64,000 nt of DNA from JAEUMG01 sp046349315 (GTDB lineage Bacteria; Pseudomonadota; Alphaproteobacteria; Rhizobiales; Aestuariivirgaceae): the NCBI GenBank assembly GCA_046349315.1, contig JAXMCQ010000010.1, positions 106,100-170,099 of the forward strand. The letters run 5' to 3'. Shown one piece after another: positions 42,378 to 51,790 of the stretch (positions are counted from its first letter, which is position 1; each line of letters begins with the position of its first letter). Both the position numbers and the translations under genes were made by a program. The notes under the pieces were generated by a model that saw only the letters and a program-made list of their open reading frames with translations, did not search any database and had not been told where the DNA came from.

Positions 42378-43449
42378 TCAGTCTTCATCGGCGGGCGCGA
42401 CAACCCAGGGCCCGGCCAGTGGTGGTACTCCGCCATTCGGATCCAACGATTTGTCGTAACACTGAGGGCAATACGGAGCAAATGTTGTGCCTGTTGGCGT
42501 ACCACAGTTCACGCACCTGATAGGCGCGCTCTTTCTCCCGACAAGATGCAGAAGCGATGTGGCATCCTGGAATAGTAAACTGATGTCCGCCGTGCATACG
42601 TTACCGCCTTCGCTGTTCGTAGCAGCTCGGGCACCTGCTCCCATGCCGGCTAAGAAATTCATCAATCCCCTGGGATCTATTCTAGTCAGCGGACTGTTTG
42701 CCGCGTACGCATAGACACTCGGCCCGTCGATGAGGCCGAGAGGATCGGGTTGGATGTAGCGGCCGGTCGCGGCGTCGTAATGCCGGTGCCAGTTGTAGGC
42801 GAGGCCGGTTTCGATCTGGAACCACTGCCCTGGGAAGCGCGCATCGAGCGACAAGGGTCCGGTGATCGATTGCGCTTCGCCGAACGGCTTCCACACCGCG
42901 CTCCAGACGGGTGCCTTCGTCGCATCCGTCACCAGGACGGGCCGCGCCAGATGATCTGCATGCACGAAGTAAAGAACCGGTGTCGTCGAGACATTATCGA
43001 CAATGGCAATCGGACGCTCGTCGAGCCAGAGATATTCGCGGATCGTCGCACCGGTCAGTGCGTCCGCCTCGGCAATGAGATGGCCGTCTAGGTCATAAAC
43101 ATAGTGGCTGCCGCCGATCGGTCCGACCGGCACCGTCGTCGCGCGGGTGACCAATTGCTCCAGGCCATTATAGGCATAAGACGCCCAGGAGCCGCCATAG
43201 CGCGCGACCGTGACCGGGCGGTTGCGATCGTCATAGGTGTAGGTAATGACATCGCCACCGCGCGTGTCGGTGATGATGTTGCCGATCGCGTCATAGGCGA
43301 AGCTGCGGATCGTGCCACCGCTGCGGGTGGTGTTGTCAAGACGATTCGACGTTGGTGGGTAGACATAAGTGTCGGGCGTGCCGGCGAGAGTCTCGCTCAG
43401 CCGATTGCCAACGCCGTCATAAGTCCAGTCAAGCGTGCGCCAACGGGAC
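42378..43449 (-). pseudogene. Orphan Rhs C-terminal fragment with novel tip domain
   Basis: About 350 residues of an Rhs/YD-repeat protein: DYDGVGNRL-type repeats, YDAIGNIITDTRGG, the core boundary RYIQPDPLGLIDGPSVYAYA, NSPLTRIDPRGL, and then a variable tip of about 90 residues with CVNCG and YCPQC (a possible zinc ribbon). There is no N-terminus, no signal peptide and no start near the repeats: the reading frame is cut off right at the stop of the neighbouring ABC permease gene. Full Rhs toxins are over 1000 residues. It is therefore a truncated remnant, but the tip and its downstream partner remain intact. Confidence 0.75.
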
Positions 43450-44280
43450 CTATTCGCGTCGCCGCAGGACCGTCCAGGCAACCGCTCCGATAATGGTTAG
43501 CGCTACGAAAATGACTCCGATAGCATTGATAACCGGCGTGAGACCGAAACGGAAGCGGGAGCCGATTTCGGTGACGAGCGTCCAGTCGCCGCCGATCGCA
43601 AAAACCGTGGTGTTATAGTTTTCGATCGACTGCAGAAAGCCGATAACCGCCGCAGTCGCAATGGTCGGCATGAGAAAGGGCAACGTCACGCGCCTGAATA
43701 ACAGCCACGGCGAGGCACCTAGATCGAGGGCCGCCTCTTCCAAGGTTCTATCCTGTCTTTGAAGCCGCGCCATGAACATCAACATCGAATAGGAGGCGAT
43801 AAAGGTCGCCTGGGCCGTACCGGCCAAAAGCAAGCCGCCCGCAACGCCGAAGTTCCGCCAGAACACCAATGTGGAAATGCCCAGGATGATTCCCGGAGTC
43901 AGGATCGGGCTCACCATGACACCATAGAGAATGCCGTTATAGCGACCCTCGACACGGGTGAGCAGCAGGGCGCCGGCAAGCCCGAGCGGAACGGCGGCAA
44001 CGACGACGCCAGCCCCGATAAGGATTGAATTGAATAGGCCCTCAAGGATGCGCTGATCGCTCGCCAGGGCTCCGAACCACTTCAAGGTCCAGCCGTGCCA
44101 TTGGGTGATCGAAGGCTGAGAATAGGCGTTGAACGCCGCAAGCGACATAACCACAAGGGGGGCGAAAAGATAAACGAAGAAGAGGACGAGATAGGCGTTG
44201 AGGAGAAGGCCCGACCATTTTCGCCGCGCGGCGGAATTCCCGCGCGGGGGCGCGACGGCTATGGCTGTTGCGGCGCTCAT
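43450..44280 (-). CDS. ABC transporter permease, PotC-like
   Basis: The 276-residue membrane protein has six hydrophobic segments and the permease EAA-like loop (EEAALDLGASPWLLFRRVTL), as in polyamine/putrescine importers. It pairs with the other permease 10 nt upstream. Its last codons are next to the breakpoint of the Rhs remnant; the C-terminus (AWTVLRRRE) is of normal type, so the gene seems complete. Confidence 0.87.
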   Translation of the reverse strand: MSAATAIAVAPPRGNSAARRKWSGLLLNAYLVLFFVYLFAPLVVMSLAAFNAYSQPSITQWHGWTLKWFGALASDQRILEGLFNSILIGAGVVVAAVPLGLAGALLLTRVEGRYNGILYGVMVSPILTPGIILGISTLVFWRNFGVAGGLLLAGTAQATFIASYSMLMFMARLQRQDRTLEEAALDLGASPWLLFRRVTLPFLMPTIATAAVIGFLQSIENYNTTVFAIGGDWTLVTEIGSRFRFGLTPVINAIGVIFVALTIIGAVAWTVLRRRE

Positions 44281-44290
44281 CGCCGGGCCC

Positions 44291-45334
44291 CTAGCGCGCT
44301 ATCTCGCGAATGCCGACCCCGAACAATCGCATCACGATAAAGATAAAAACGAGGCATGCGATGAGCAGAGTGAATGCGTAAGCGGCTCCGATATTCCAGT
44401 TGTTGGCCTCGAAAAACTGCCGGTAAATCAATTGCGAGAACCAGTCGCCTCCTTGCCCGCGGGTCATGATCTGCGGCACGGAATAGGACCCGGCGCTGAG
44501 CATGAAAGTCATGATGCAGCCGACCGCGATGCCGGGCTTGGCATGCGGAATCGCAACCCGCCAATGAATGCGTGCCGTCGAGGCTCCAAGGTCGCGGGCC
44601 GCATCGAGCTGGTTGCGGTCCAATGTCTCCAATGTGTTGTAGATCGGGAAAACCATGAAGAGGATGTAGGCGTAGATCATCGCGGCAAAGACGGCGCCTG
44701 GCGACTGCAAGAATGGAATCGCTGTTCCCTTGCTGAAATCGACGAGCCCGATCCATGCGAGGGCAGAATTTATGACCCCCTGATAGTCGAGAATCATCAG
44801 CCAGGCGTAGATGCGCAGCAGTTCGTTGATGGCGTAGGGCACGACCAGCCCCAGCATGAGCAGGGCCGCTTTCTCGCCGGTGAAAACCTGGGCGGCGGCA
44901 AACGCGATGGGATAGCAAACGACCAGGGCGAGAACCGTCACCAATGCGGAGAAGAACATCGTCTTGACGAAAATTCCAAAGTGCAGCCCGCTCATGCGCG
45001 TGTAGTTGGCCAGGCCGTAAACGCGAACCGCCGTCACTTCCTTCGATTCAAGTTCGGCAATCTCGGCTCGCTTGGATTCGATTTCGGCCGCAATCTTTGC
45101 TTTTTCATCGTCGCCCGCCGCGGCGAGATCGAGTTCGAGCACGCCGACATCATTATAGAGTTCATCGATGCGCAACGTGACCGCCGCGGCATCCTTGCTC
45201 TTTTCCGACCACCACAGCGAATTGTGGAGCATCACGACCTGCGGCACGAGGATCATGACCAAGACCCAGAACAGCACCATGAGGCAGATGACGATGGTCA
45301 GCGTCCGGCCATAGATCGCAAGGAGATTGTGCAA
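44291..45334 (-). CDS. ABC transporter permease, PotB-like, with coiled-coil insertion
   Basis: The 347-residue permease has a first membrane helix at about residues 10-33, then a charged, heptad-like insertion of about 60 residues (LRIDELYNDVGVLELDLAAA, AAEIESKRAEIAELESKEVT) before the usual membrane domain with the EAA-like loop (LDAARDLGASTARIHWRVAI). PotB-type permeases are normally about 280-300 residues; the insertion should lie in the periplasm. It starts 3 nt after the ATPase gene stop. Function: one half of the channel. Confidence 0.87.
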   Translation of the reverse strand: MHNLLAIYGRTLTIVICLMVLFWVLVMILVPQVVMLHNSLWWSEKSKDAAAVTLRIDELYNDVGVLELDLAAAGDDEKAKIAAEIESKRAEIAELESKEVTAVRVYGLANYTRMSGLHFGIFVKTMFFSALVTVLALVVCYPIAFAAAQVFTGEKAALLMLGLVVPYAINELLRIYAWLMILDYQGVINSALAWIGLVDFSKGTAIPFLQSPGAVFAAMIYAYILFMVFPIYNTLETLDRNQLDAARDLGASTARIHWRVAIPHAKPGIAVGCIMTFMLSAGSYSVPQIMTRGQGGDWFSQLIYRQFFEANNWNIGAAYAFTLLIACLVFIFIVMRLFGVGIREIAR

Positions 45335-45337
45335 AGC

Positions 45338-46444
45338 TCAGCGCTCCGCCGCCAGCGGACCAGGCGGAAGCGCCTGAGCGTCGAGGGCATTGAACCCTAC
45401 ACTCAAGCTCTCGCCAATCTTGCGCGCGACACTCTCATCGGCATTGGTGACCTGGGCAAGCAGGCGCTGGCCGGTTTCGGTCGCGATCTCCAATTGCAGG
45501 TAGGCGCCTTCAAGTTCGCGGCGCACCACCTTTCCGGTGATACGATTTTCGATATTCGCTGGAGGATCGAGGCGAATGCGTTCCGGCCGTACAAATATCA
45601 ACGCATCCTGCCCCTCGGCCATGCCATTGGTTTTCCGCGCCAGCAACGGGCCGAGCGGGCTTTCAACGGCGAGATGCCCGTTCACGGCACTCGTCACGCG
45701 GCCATGCAGGACATTGTTTGCGCCTACGAAGGTCGCTACGAAGGCGGAGGATGGGCGGCCATAAAGCTCGTCCGGCGTCGCGATCTGTTCAATGCGCCCC
45801 TGGCTCATGACCGCGATCCTGTCGGACATGGTGAGAGCCTCGCCCTGATCGTGGGTAATGTAGATGAACGTGATTCCGACACGCTGCTGGATGGCGCGCA
45901 ATTCAGCGCGCATGTGGTGTCGCAGTTTGAGATCGAGCGCGGACAATGGTTCGTCGAGCAAGAGCACGGCAGGCTCGACCGCAAGGGCACGCGCGATGGC
46001 CACCCGCTGCTTCTGCCCGCCGGAGAGCTCGCCCGGGCGCTTCATCTGCTGGCCGCCAAGCGCCACAAGGTCGAGCAATTCCTCGGCGCGCTTTCGCCGC
46101 TGCGCAACCGGCATGCCGCGGGCTTCCAGGCCAAACGCCACATTCTCCCAGACCGTCATCAGGGGAAATAGCGCCAGATTCTGGAAAATCAGCGCGGTCG
46201 GCCGCTGCGCCGGGCCGACACCCGTCATGGGTGTTCCGCCGATGAGAACGGTACCTTCAGTCGGCTCAAGAAATCCGGCCACCATCTTGAGGATGGTGGT
46301 CTTGCCGCAGCCGGAGGGACCCAGAATGGAGAAAAACTCTCCAGCATTGATCAAGAGATCGGTTTTGTGAACGGCGGTGAAGTCGCGAAAGCGCATCGCG
46401 ACCCCCCGCAATTCCACCGCCTTGCCGAGCATCTGATGGCTCAT
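45338..46444 (-). CDS. ABC transporter ATP-binding protein, PotA-like
   Basis: The 368-residue ATPase has Walker A GPSGCGKTT, the signature LSGGQKQRVAIARAL, Walker B VLLLDEPLSALD, the switch His in ITHDQ, and a C-terminal TOBE-like regulatory domain, as in spermidine/putrescine importers. ATG 46444 (MSHQML) is chosen; an upstream ATG at 46456 adds four residues. Tight spacing with the substrate-binding and permease genes shows a single operon. Confidence 0.92.
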   Translation of the reverse strand: MSHQMLGKAVELRGVAMRFRDFTAVHKTDLLINAGEFFSILGPSGCGKTTILKMVAGFLEPTEGTVLIGGTPMTGVGPAQRPTALIFQNLALFPLMTVWENVAFGLEARGMPVAQRRKRAEELLDLVALGGQQMKRPGELSGGQKQRVAIARALAVEPAVLLLDEPLSALDLKLRHHMRAELRAIQQRVGITFIYITHDQGEALTMSDRIAVMSQGRIEQIATPDELYGRPSSAFVATFVGANNVLHGRVTSAVNGHLAVESPLGPLLARKTNGMAEGQDALIFVRPERIRLDPPANIENRITGKVVRRELEGAYLQLEIATETGQRLLAQVTNADESVARKIGESLSVGFNALDAQALPPGPLAAER

Positions 46445-46479
46445 GGCTGGTCCCACTCAGCTCCCCTGAGTGCCGACAA

Positions 46480-47643
46480 TCAGACGTTCGTCAGCTTCTC
46501 GACGAATTCGCCGCGCAAGCGCGAGAAGAATTCGGTCTGGGCCGGCCACCACCACAGATTGTCAATCGCCGCCTTGTCGGGATAAGCCATCTGGAAACCG
46601 GCAAGCGCCTTCTCGCTCAGGAACCCTTCGGCGCCAACCGCAGCGCTATTGTAGCCGGTACGATTGGCGAAGATCCCGCCCATTTCCGGCGACAGAATGT
46701 GATTGATGAAGGCATAGGCGCCATCGGGATTGGCCGCACCGCTCGGAATGGCGATGGTGTCCATCCAGGCCAGGCCGCCCTCCTTCGGCATGGTGTAGCG
46801 CCATTTCGAAGACACGTCCCGGTTCAGCAGGATACCGGTCGTATCCCAGGTCTGGCCGATATTGCAGCCGGCATCGGTGAAGGCGGAGGTGGCTTCGGTG
46901 GCATTGTTCCACCAGGCCCCGATGCTCTTGCGGTGTTCCATGGCGAATTTCGCCGTTGCTTCGAAGACGCGCTTGCAGTCTTCCTCGGACTTGACGAGGT
47001 CCATGCCGCGATCGGTTTTCATGATGCCGGCGGCGTCGAGATAGAGCGCGAGACTGACCAGCACCGACTTCTGACGCACGGCGGCCTTGGCCTCCGGAGC
47101 GAAGAGGTCGCCATAGGAAATCGTGCCGTAGCCGAGATTGGGGAACTTCTCGGCGTCCCAGGTGATGGCTTCGGTGCCCCAATCGAAAGGAATGAGGTAG
47201 CGCTTGCCACGGTAGGCCGCGCCCAGCTTGAGGGAGCTGCGCCACATCGCGGGAATGACCTGATCCACCTTGAGCTTCGCCTCGTCGATCGGCGCAAGCA
47301 GATCATTGGCATAATAGATCGGGCCGGTGTCGACGGAGGGGAACAGAATGTCGAAATCCTTGCCGCCGCTTGCCTTCAGCTTGTTCTGCGCCTCCTCGTT
47401 CGAGCCGAAGCTCGAAAGCTGAACCTTGATGCCCGTCGCATCCTCGAAGCGCTTGACGATGCCGTCTTTCTGGAAAGCTTCCATATAGTCGCCCCAGGCG
47501 AAGACGCTGATCGTGTTGGCGGCATGCGCTGGCCGGATGATCGCCGGCGCGAACAACACCGTAGCGGCACCGACCTGCAGAACCGCCCGCCGCGACAGGC
47601 GTGAGGCGTGGATTTCGTGCAAATGCGTGTCTTTGCGCGTCAT
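46480..47643 (-). CDS. Extracellular polyamine-type solute-binding protein
   Basis: The 387-residue protein starts at ATG 47643 and has a Tat-like signal (SRRAVLQVGAATVLFAPAII, with the SRR motif at about residues 15-17). The mature part resembles PotD/PotF: FAWGDYMEAFQKDGIVKRFE, VQLSSFGSNEEAQNKLKASG, TEAITWDAEKFP and GLAWMDTIAIPSGAANPDGA. It would bind a polyamine or related cation in the periplasm and deliver it to the permeases encoded downstream. The exact ligand is not predictable. Confidence 0.87.
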   Translation of the reverse strand: MTRKDTHLHEIHASRLSRRAVLQVGAATVLFAPAIIRPAHAANTISVFAWGDYMEAFQKDGIVKRFEDATGIKVQLSSFGSNEEAQNKLKASGGKDFDILFPSVDTGPIYYANDLLAPIDEAKLKVDQVIPAMWRSSLKLGAAYRGKRYLIPFDWGTEAITWDAEKFPNLGYGTISYGDLFAPEAKAAVRQKSVLVSLALYLDAAGIMKTDRGMDLVKSEEDCKRVFEATAKFAMEHRKSIGAWWNNATEATSAFTDAGCNIGQTWDTTGILLNRDVSSKWRYTMPKEGGLAWMDTIAIPSGAANPDGAYAFINHILSPEMGGIFANRTGYNSAAVGAEGFLSEKALAGFQMAYPDKAAIDNLWWWPAQTEFFSRLRGEFVEKLTNV

Positions 47644-47833
47644 ATTGGGGTTCCCCGATTTGGCTGATGGCCGGAAGCTAGAAACCACCGATGACGGGCG
47701 TATGACGAGGCAATCGCGGACGGTCGCGAGGCTCCACGCACTCGCAGCTTCGGACTACCTTCCCTTTCCGCCAGCCCGATTTGACAACCATCCCGCACCC
47801 GCGCAGTTAAGGAGCAAATCAGGGAGACACCCC

Positions 47834-49045
47834 ATGAGCCAAGCCGCCCGTAAGGCGCACGGACCCGCGCCGGTCAGCGATTTCAACTGGCAGGACCCGC
47901 TCGATCTCGAATCGCAGCTTTCAGAAGACGAGCGCATGATCCGCGATTCAGCGCGCGCCTTCGCGCAGGACAAGCTCGCACCCCGCGTGCAGGAAGCATT
48001 TCGCAAGGAGCATTTTCACCGCGAGATCATGAACGAGCTTGGCGAGATGGGCTTTCTCGGCGTGATGACGGCGGAAGCCTATGGCGGCTCAGGCCTTGGC
48101 TATGTCGCCTATGGGCTCGTTGCGCGCGAAATCGAGCGCGTCGATTCCGGCTATCGCTCGGCAATGAGCGTGCAGAACTCGCTCGTCATGCATCCGATCG
48201 AGGCCTATGGCTCGGAAGCCCAGCGCAAGAAATACCTGCCCAAGCTTGCGACCGCCGAACTCATCGGCTGTTTCGGCCTGACCGAGCCCGACGCCGGTTC
48301 CGATCCAGGCGGCATGAAGACGCGCGCCCAGAAGGTCCAGGGCGGCTATGTGCTCAATGGCGCCAAGATGTGGATCACCAATTCGCCGATCGCCGATCTC
48401 GCGGTGATCTGGGCCAAGACCGAAGACAATGAAATCCGCGGCTTCGTGGTCGAGCGCGGCACCAAGGGCTTCTCGACGCCAAAGATCGAAGGCAAGGTCT
48501 CATTGCGCGCCTCCGTCACCGGCGAGATCGTGCTCGAGAATGTCGAAATCCCCGATGACGCTTTGCTGCCCAATGCGCGCGGACTCGGCGGTCCCTTCGG
48601 CTGCCTCAACAAGGCGCGCTTCGGCATTGCCTGGGGCGTCATGGGTGCGGCGGAAGACTGCTGGCACCGGGCGCGGCAGTATACGCTCGATCGCAAGCAG
48701 TTCGGCCGGCCGCTCGCCGCCAATCAATTGATCCAGAAAAAGCTCGCCGACATGCAGACCGAGATCACGCTCGGCCTGCACGGCGCTTTGGCGCTCGGCC
48801 GCGGGCTTGAGAATGGCACGCTGGCGCCGCCCGCCATCTCGCTCATGAAGCGCAACAACTGCGGCAAGGCGCTCGACATCGCACGGATGGCGCGCGACAT
48901 GCACGGCGGCAACGGCATCTCGGACGAGTTCCAGGTCATCCGCCACATGGTGAACCTCGAAACGGTGAACACCTATGAGGGAACCCATGACGTGCATGCC
49001 TTGATCCTCGGGCGCGCCCAGACCGGCATCCAGGCCTTCTCCTGA
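47834..49045 (+). CDS. gcdH: Glutaryl-CoA dehydrogenase
   Basis: The 403-residue acyl-CoA dehydrogenase has GCFGLTEPDAGSDPGGM, MWITNSPIADLAVIWAKT, an arginine-containing ARFGIAWGVMGAA block and the C-terminal VNTYEGTHDVHALILGRAQT with the catalytic glutamate, as in glutaryl-CoA dehydrogenases that convert glutaryl-CoA to crotonyl-CoA in lysine and tryptophan breakdown. ATG 47834 gives the standard length; a longer frame from 47513 lies opposite the solute-binding gene and is rejected. A GNAT gene follows after two nucleotides. Confidence 0.9.
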   Translation: MSQAARKAHGPAPVSDFNWQDPLDLESQLSEDERMIRDSARAFAQDKLAPRVQEAFRKEHFHREIMNELGEMGFLGVMTAEAYGGSGLGYVAYGLVAREIERVDSGYRSAMSVQNSLVMHPIEAYGSEAQRKKYLPKLATAELIGCFGLTEPDAGSDPGGMKTRAQKVQGGYVLNGAKMWITNSPIADLAVIWAKTEDNEIRGFVVERGTKGFSTPKIEGKVSLRASVTGEIVLENVEIPDDALLPNARGLGGPFGCLNKARFGIAWGVMGAAEDCWHRARQYTLDRKQFGRPLAANQLIQKKLADMQTEITLGLHGALALGRGLENGTLAPPAISLMKRNNCGKALDIARMARDMHGGNGISDEFQVIRHMVNLETVNTYEGTHDVHALILGRAQTGIQAFS

Positions 49046-49047
49046 TC

Positions 49048-49515
49048 GTGGCGGACGGCATTACGATCGCGCGGGAGGACCCGCGCCAGCCCGACGTCGT
49101 GAAACTGGTGCGCGATCTCGATGCGATGTTTCACGATCTCTACCCCGCCGAGAGCAACCATCTCGTCGACATCGAGACATTGGCCAAGCCCGACATCCAT
49201 TTCTTCGTGGTGCGGCAGGCGGGCAAGGCGATCGGCACCGGCGCCTTGTGGCATCGCGACCCCGCCTATGGCGAGATCAAGCGCATCTATGTGACGCCGG
49301 AAGCGCGCGGCTTGAAGCTCGGCAAGGTCATTCTCGCCGCGCTTGAAGACAGTGCCCGCGCGCATGGCATCGGACTGATCAAGCTCGAGACCGGAACGCT
49401 TCAGCCCGAGGCGCTTGGCCTTTTCGCGAAGTATGGTTTCGTTACTTGCGGGCCTTATGCCGATTATCCGACGGATGATCCCTATTCGGTGTTCATGGAA
49501 AAGCGGCTCGGATGA
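49048..49515 (+). CDS. GNAT-family N-acetyltransferase
   Basis: The 155-residue protein from GTG 49048 has the GNAT core: GTGALWHRDPAYGEIKRIYV, TPEARGLKLGKVILAALEDS and KLETGTLQPEALGLFAKYGF, with the acetyl-CoA loop ARGLKLG. Substrate unknown. It is 2 nt after gcdH and overlaps the C45 gene by 4 nt, so all are translated together. Confidence 0.85.
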   Translation: MADGITIAREDPRQPDVVKLVRDLDAMFHDLYPAESNHLVDIETLAKPDIHFFVVRQAGKAIGTGALWHRDPAYGEIKRIYVTPEARGLKLGKVILAALEDSARAHGIGLIKLETGTLQPEALGLFAKYGFVTCGPYADYPTDDPYSVFMEKRLG

Positions 49516-50582
49516 GGGCTGCCTTTCCTTTCGTCGAGATTTCGGGCAGCCCGCTGGCGCGTGGGCGCGCCTATGGCGAAGCGATGCGCGTGCGCGTCGC
49601 GATGAGTGCCGATCTTTACCGCAAGCGGCTCGCGAGTCTCGGCCTCGGCGACCCGGCGGCGCTCATCCATCGCTTCATCCCGGAGATCGAAAAATTCGGC
49701 GCGCATTACCTTGAAGAGATGAAGGGGCTCGCCGAGGGCGCGCGCCTGCCGCTCGACGACATCGTGCTCATCAATTGCCGCACCGAAATCGTCGCCATGG
49801 CGCGGCTGCATGAGCCGAAGCCCGATGGCTGCACCGGCCTCGTCGTCATGCCGGAGCGCAGCGCCACCGGCGCGTTGATCCACGCGCAAAACTGGGACTG
49901 GCTTGCCGAATGCGCCGATACGGCGATCGTGCTTGCCATCCATCGCGATGATGGGCCTGACATTCTCACTTTCACCGAGGCCGGCGGCCTCGCGCGTTCG
50001 GGCTTCAATGCGAATGGCATCGCGATATCGGCGAATTATCTCGAGAGCGATCGCGACTACAAGCAAAGCGGCATTCCCTTGCCGCTCATCCGCCGCAAGG
50101 TGCTGGAACAGCAGCACCTCGCACTCGCCATGCGCGTCATCGCAACGACGTCCAAGGCGTGTTCGAACAACATGATCGTGAGCTGGACGCAAGGCTTCGC
50201 GGTCGATTTCGAATGCGCGCCGGATGAAGTCTTTCCGCTTTATCCCGAAAACGGCCTGCTGGTTCACGCCAATCACTGGGTCAGCCCCATTGCCTTGTCG
50301 AAGCTGAAAGAAGCCGGCCTCCATGATGTGCCGGAGAGCCTTTATCGCGACTGGCGCGTGAAGAAGCTCCTGCCCGAAGGCCCGATCGGCATCGATGACG
50401 TCAAGCGCGCGCTGGCGGATGATTTCGGAACGCCGTTCGCGGTGTGCCGGCCGCCCTTCGATCCCGATTCCGGATCCTTGTCGGCCACCGTCGCGACGAT
50501 CATCATGGAGCCGGCCCGGCGCCAGTTGCAGATCGCGCCGATGCCCGCCGAGGGCGCTCATTACACGCGCTATGCGCTCTAA
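49512..50582 (+). CDS. C45-family peptidase / acyl-CoA:6-APA acyltransferase-like
   Basis: The 356-residue protein matches the Ntn-hydrolase C45 family: the nucleophile Cys107 in KPDGCTGLVV, the NCRTEIVAMAR block before it and HAQNWDWLAEC after it. Such enzymes are synthesised as precursors that cut themselves before the cysteine, then act as amidases or acyltransferases. The physiological substrate is unknown. ATG at 49512 is inside the GNAT stop (ATGA) and the end overlaps the RNA methyltransferase gene by 11 nt. Confidence 0.82.
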   Translation: MRAAFPFVEISGSPLARGRAYGEAMRVRVAMSADLYRKRLASLGLGDPAALIHRFIPEIEKFGAHYLEEMKGLAEGARLPLDDIVLINCRTEIVAMARLHEPKPDGCTGLVVMPERSATGALIHAQNWDWLAECADTAIVLAIHRDDGPDILTFTEAGGLARSGFNANGIAISANYLESDRDYKQSGIPLPLIRRKVLEQQHLALAMRVIATTSKACSNNMIVSWTQGFAVDFECAPDEVFPLYPENGLLVHANHWVSPIALSKLKEAGLHDVPESLYRDWRVKKLLPEGPIGIDDVKRALADDFGTPFAVCRPPFDPDSGSLSATVATIIMEPARRQLQIAPMPAEGAHYTRYAL

Positions 50583-51759
50583 GAAGCGGGGCGGCCCGCC
50601 GCCGCGCCCAGCCAAGGCGAGCGAACCCGTTGGCGAGGCGATAACTCCTCAAACCAATGAACTCGAGATTTTCCTTGTCGCGACGCCGGGGCTCGAAGAC
50701 GCCTTGTGCGCCGAGGCCCGCGCCAAGGGCTTCAAGCAGGCAACTGTCGCTCCCGGCGGCGTCACGGTGAAAGGCGGATGGCCGGAAGTCTGGCGCGCCA
50801 ATCTCGAAATCCGCGGCGCGACGCGGGTCCTCGCGAGGATCGGCTCATTTCGGGCGATGCATCTGGCCCAGCTCGACAAGCGGGCGCGGAAATTTCCGTG
50901 GGGCGATACCTTGCGTACCGATGTACCGGTCAAGGTCGAGGCGACGTGTCGCGCCTCACGCATCTATCATTCGGGTGCCGCCGCGCAACGCGTCAAGACA
51001 GCGATCCGCGAAGAGCTTGGTGCGCCGATATCGGCGGAAGCTGCGCTGGTGGTGAAAGTGCGGATTGAGGATGATCTCTGCACGATCAGCATCGATACAT
51101 CGGGCGAGTCATTGCACAAGCGCGGGCACAAGCAGGAAATCGGCAAGGCGCCGATGCGCGAGACGATGGCGTCACTGTTTCTCGGCGCATGCGACTATGA
51201 CGGGAAGGAGCCGGTTCTCGATCCGATGTGCGGGTCGGGCACCTTCGTGATCGAAGCGGCGGAAATCGCCATGGGCCTCAACCCGGGCCGGTCGCGGGAC
51301 TTTCCGTTTCAATTGCTCAAGAGCTTCGAAGAAAAGGCTTGGCAGCGCATGCGCGAGAGCAGTGCGCCGATCGTTCCTGAATCGCGCTATTACGGCAGCG
51401 ATCACGATGCCGGCGCCATCCGCATGAGCAAGGCCAATGCGGTGCGCGCCGAAGTGTCCGCCTATACCGACTTCCAGCAGCTTGATCTGCGCGAGATCGC
51501 GCCGCCGGAGGGCAAGCCGGGATTGGTGATCGTCAATCCGCCCTATGGCGCGCGCATCGGCGATAAGAAGCCATTGCTGGATCTGCATGCCGCATTGGGC
51601 GAAGTGCTGATGGCGCGGTTTTCGGGCTGGCGTGTCGGATTGATTACTACTGATGCAGCACTTGCCAAGGCAACAGGACTGCCCTTTGCACCGCCGAGCG
51701 CCCCCATCGCGCATGGCGGCTTGAGCGTACAGCTCTTCCAGACCGGGAAGTTGAAGTAA
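50572..51759 (+). CDS. THUMP-domain class I RNA methyltransferase (RlmL-type)
   Basis: From ATG 50572 (MRSKKRGG), the 395-residue protein has a THUMP domain (about residues 30-140; LVATPGLEDALCAEARAKGF) and a methyltransferase domain with DPMCGSGTFVIEAAEIA and the amino-methyltransferase motif NPPYGARIGDKK, as in RlmL/Trm14-type enzymes that make N2-methylguanosine in 23S rRNA or tRNA. The start lies 11 nt inside the C45 gene. The longer upstream frame is antisense-like and rejected. Confidence 0.88.
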   Translation: MRSKKRGGPPPRPAKASEPVGEAITPQTNELEIFLVATPGLEDALCAEARAKGFKQATVAPGGVTVKGGWPEVWRANLEIRGATRVLARIGSFRAMHLAQLDKRARKFPWGDTLRTDVPVKVEATCRASRIYHSGAAAQRVKTAIREELGAPISAEAALVVKVRIEDDLCTISIDTSGESLHKRGHKQEIGKAPMRETMASLFLGACDYDGKEPVLDPMCGSGTFVIEAAEIAMGLNPGRSRDFPFQLLKSFEEKAWQRMRESSAPIVPESRYYGSDHDAGAIRMSKANAVRAEVSAYTDFQQLDLREIAPPEGKPGLVIVNPPYGARIGDKKPLLDLHAALGEVLMARFSGWRVGLITTDAALAKATGLPFAPPSAPIAHGGLSVQLFQTGKLK

Positions 51760-51790
51760 TCTTTCCGCCCCTTCCCTTCTACACAACCTG

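Noticed and set aside
44198..46171. Long plus-strand frame of 657 residues over the ABC permease and ATPase genes
   Set aside because: It is the antisense shadow of GC-rich genes; the opposite strand has complete conserved ABC domains.
47513..47833. In-frame upstream extension of gcdH
   Set aside because: It overlaps the divergent solute-binding protein gene antisense, has no acyl-CoA dehydrogenase features, and the internal ATG gives the family length.
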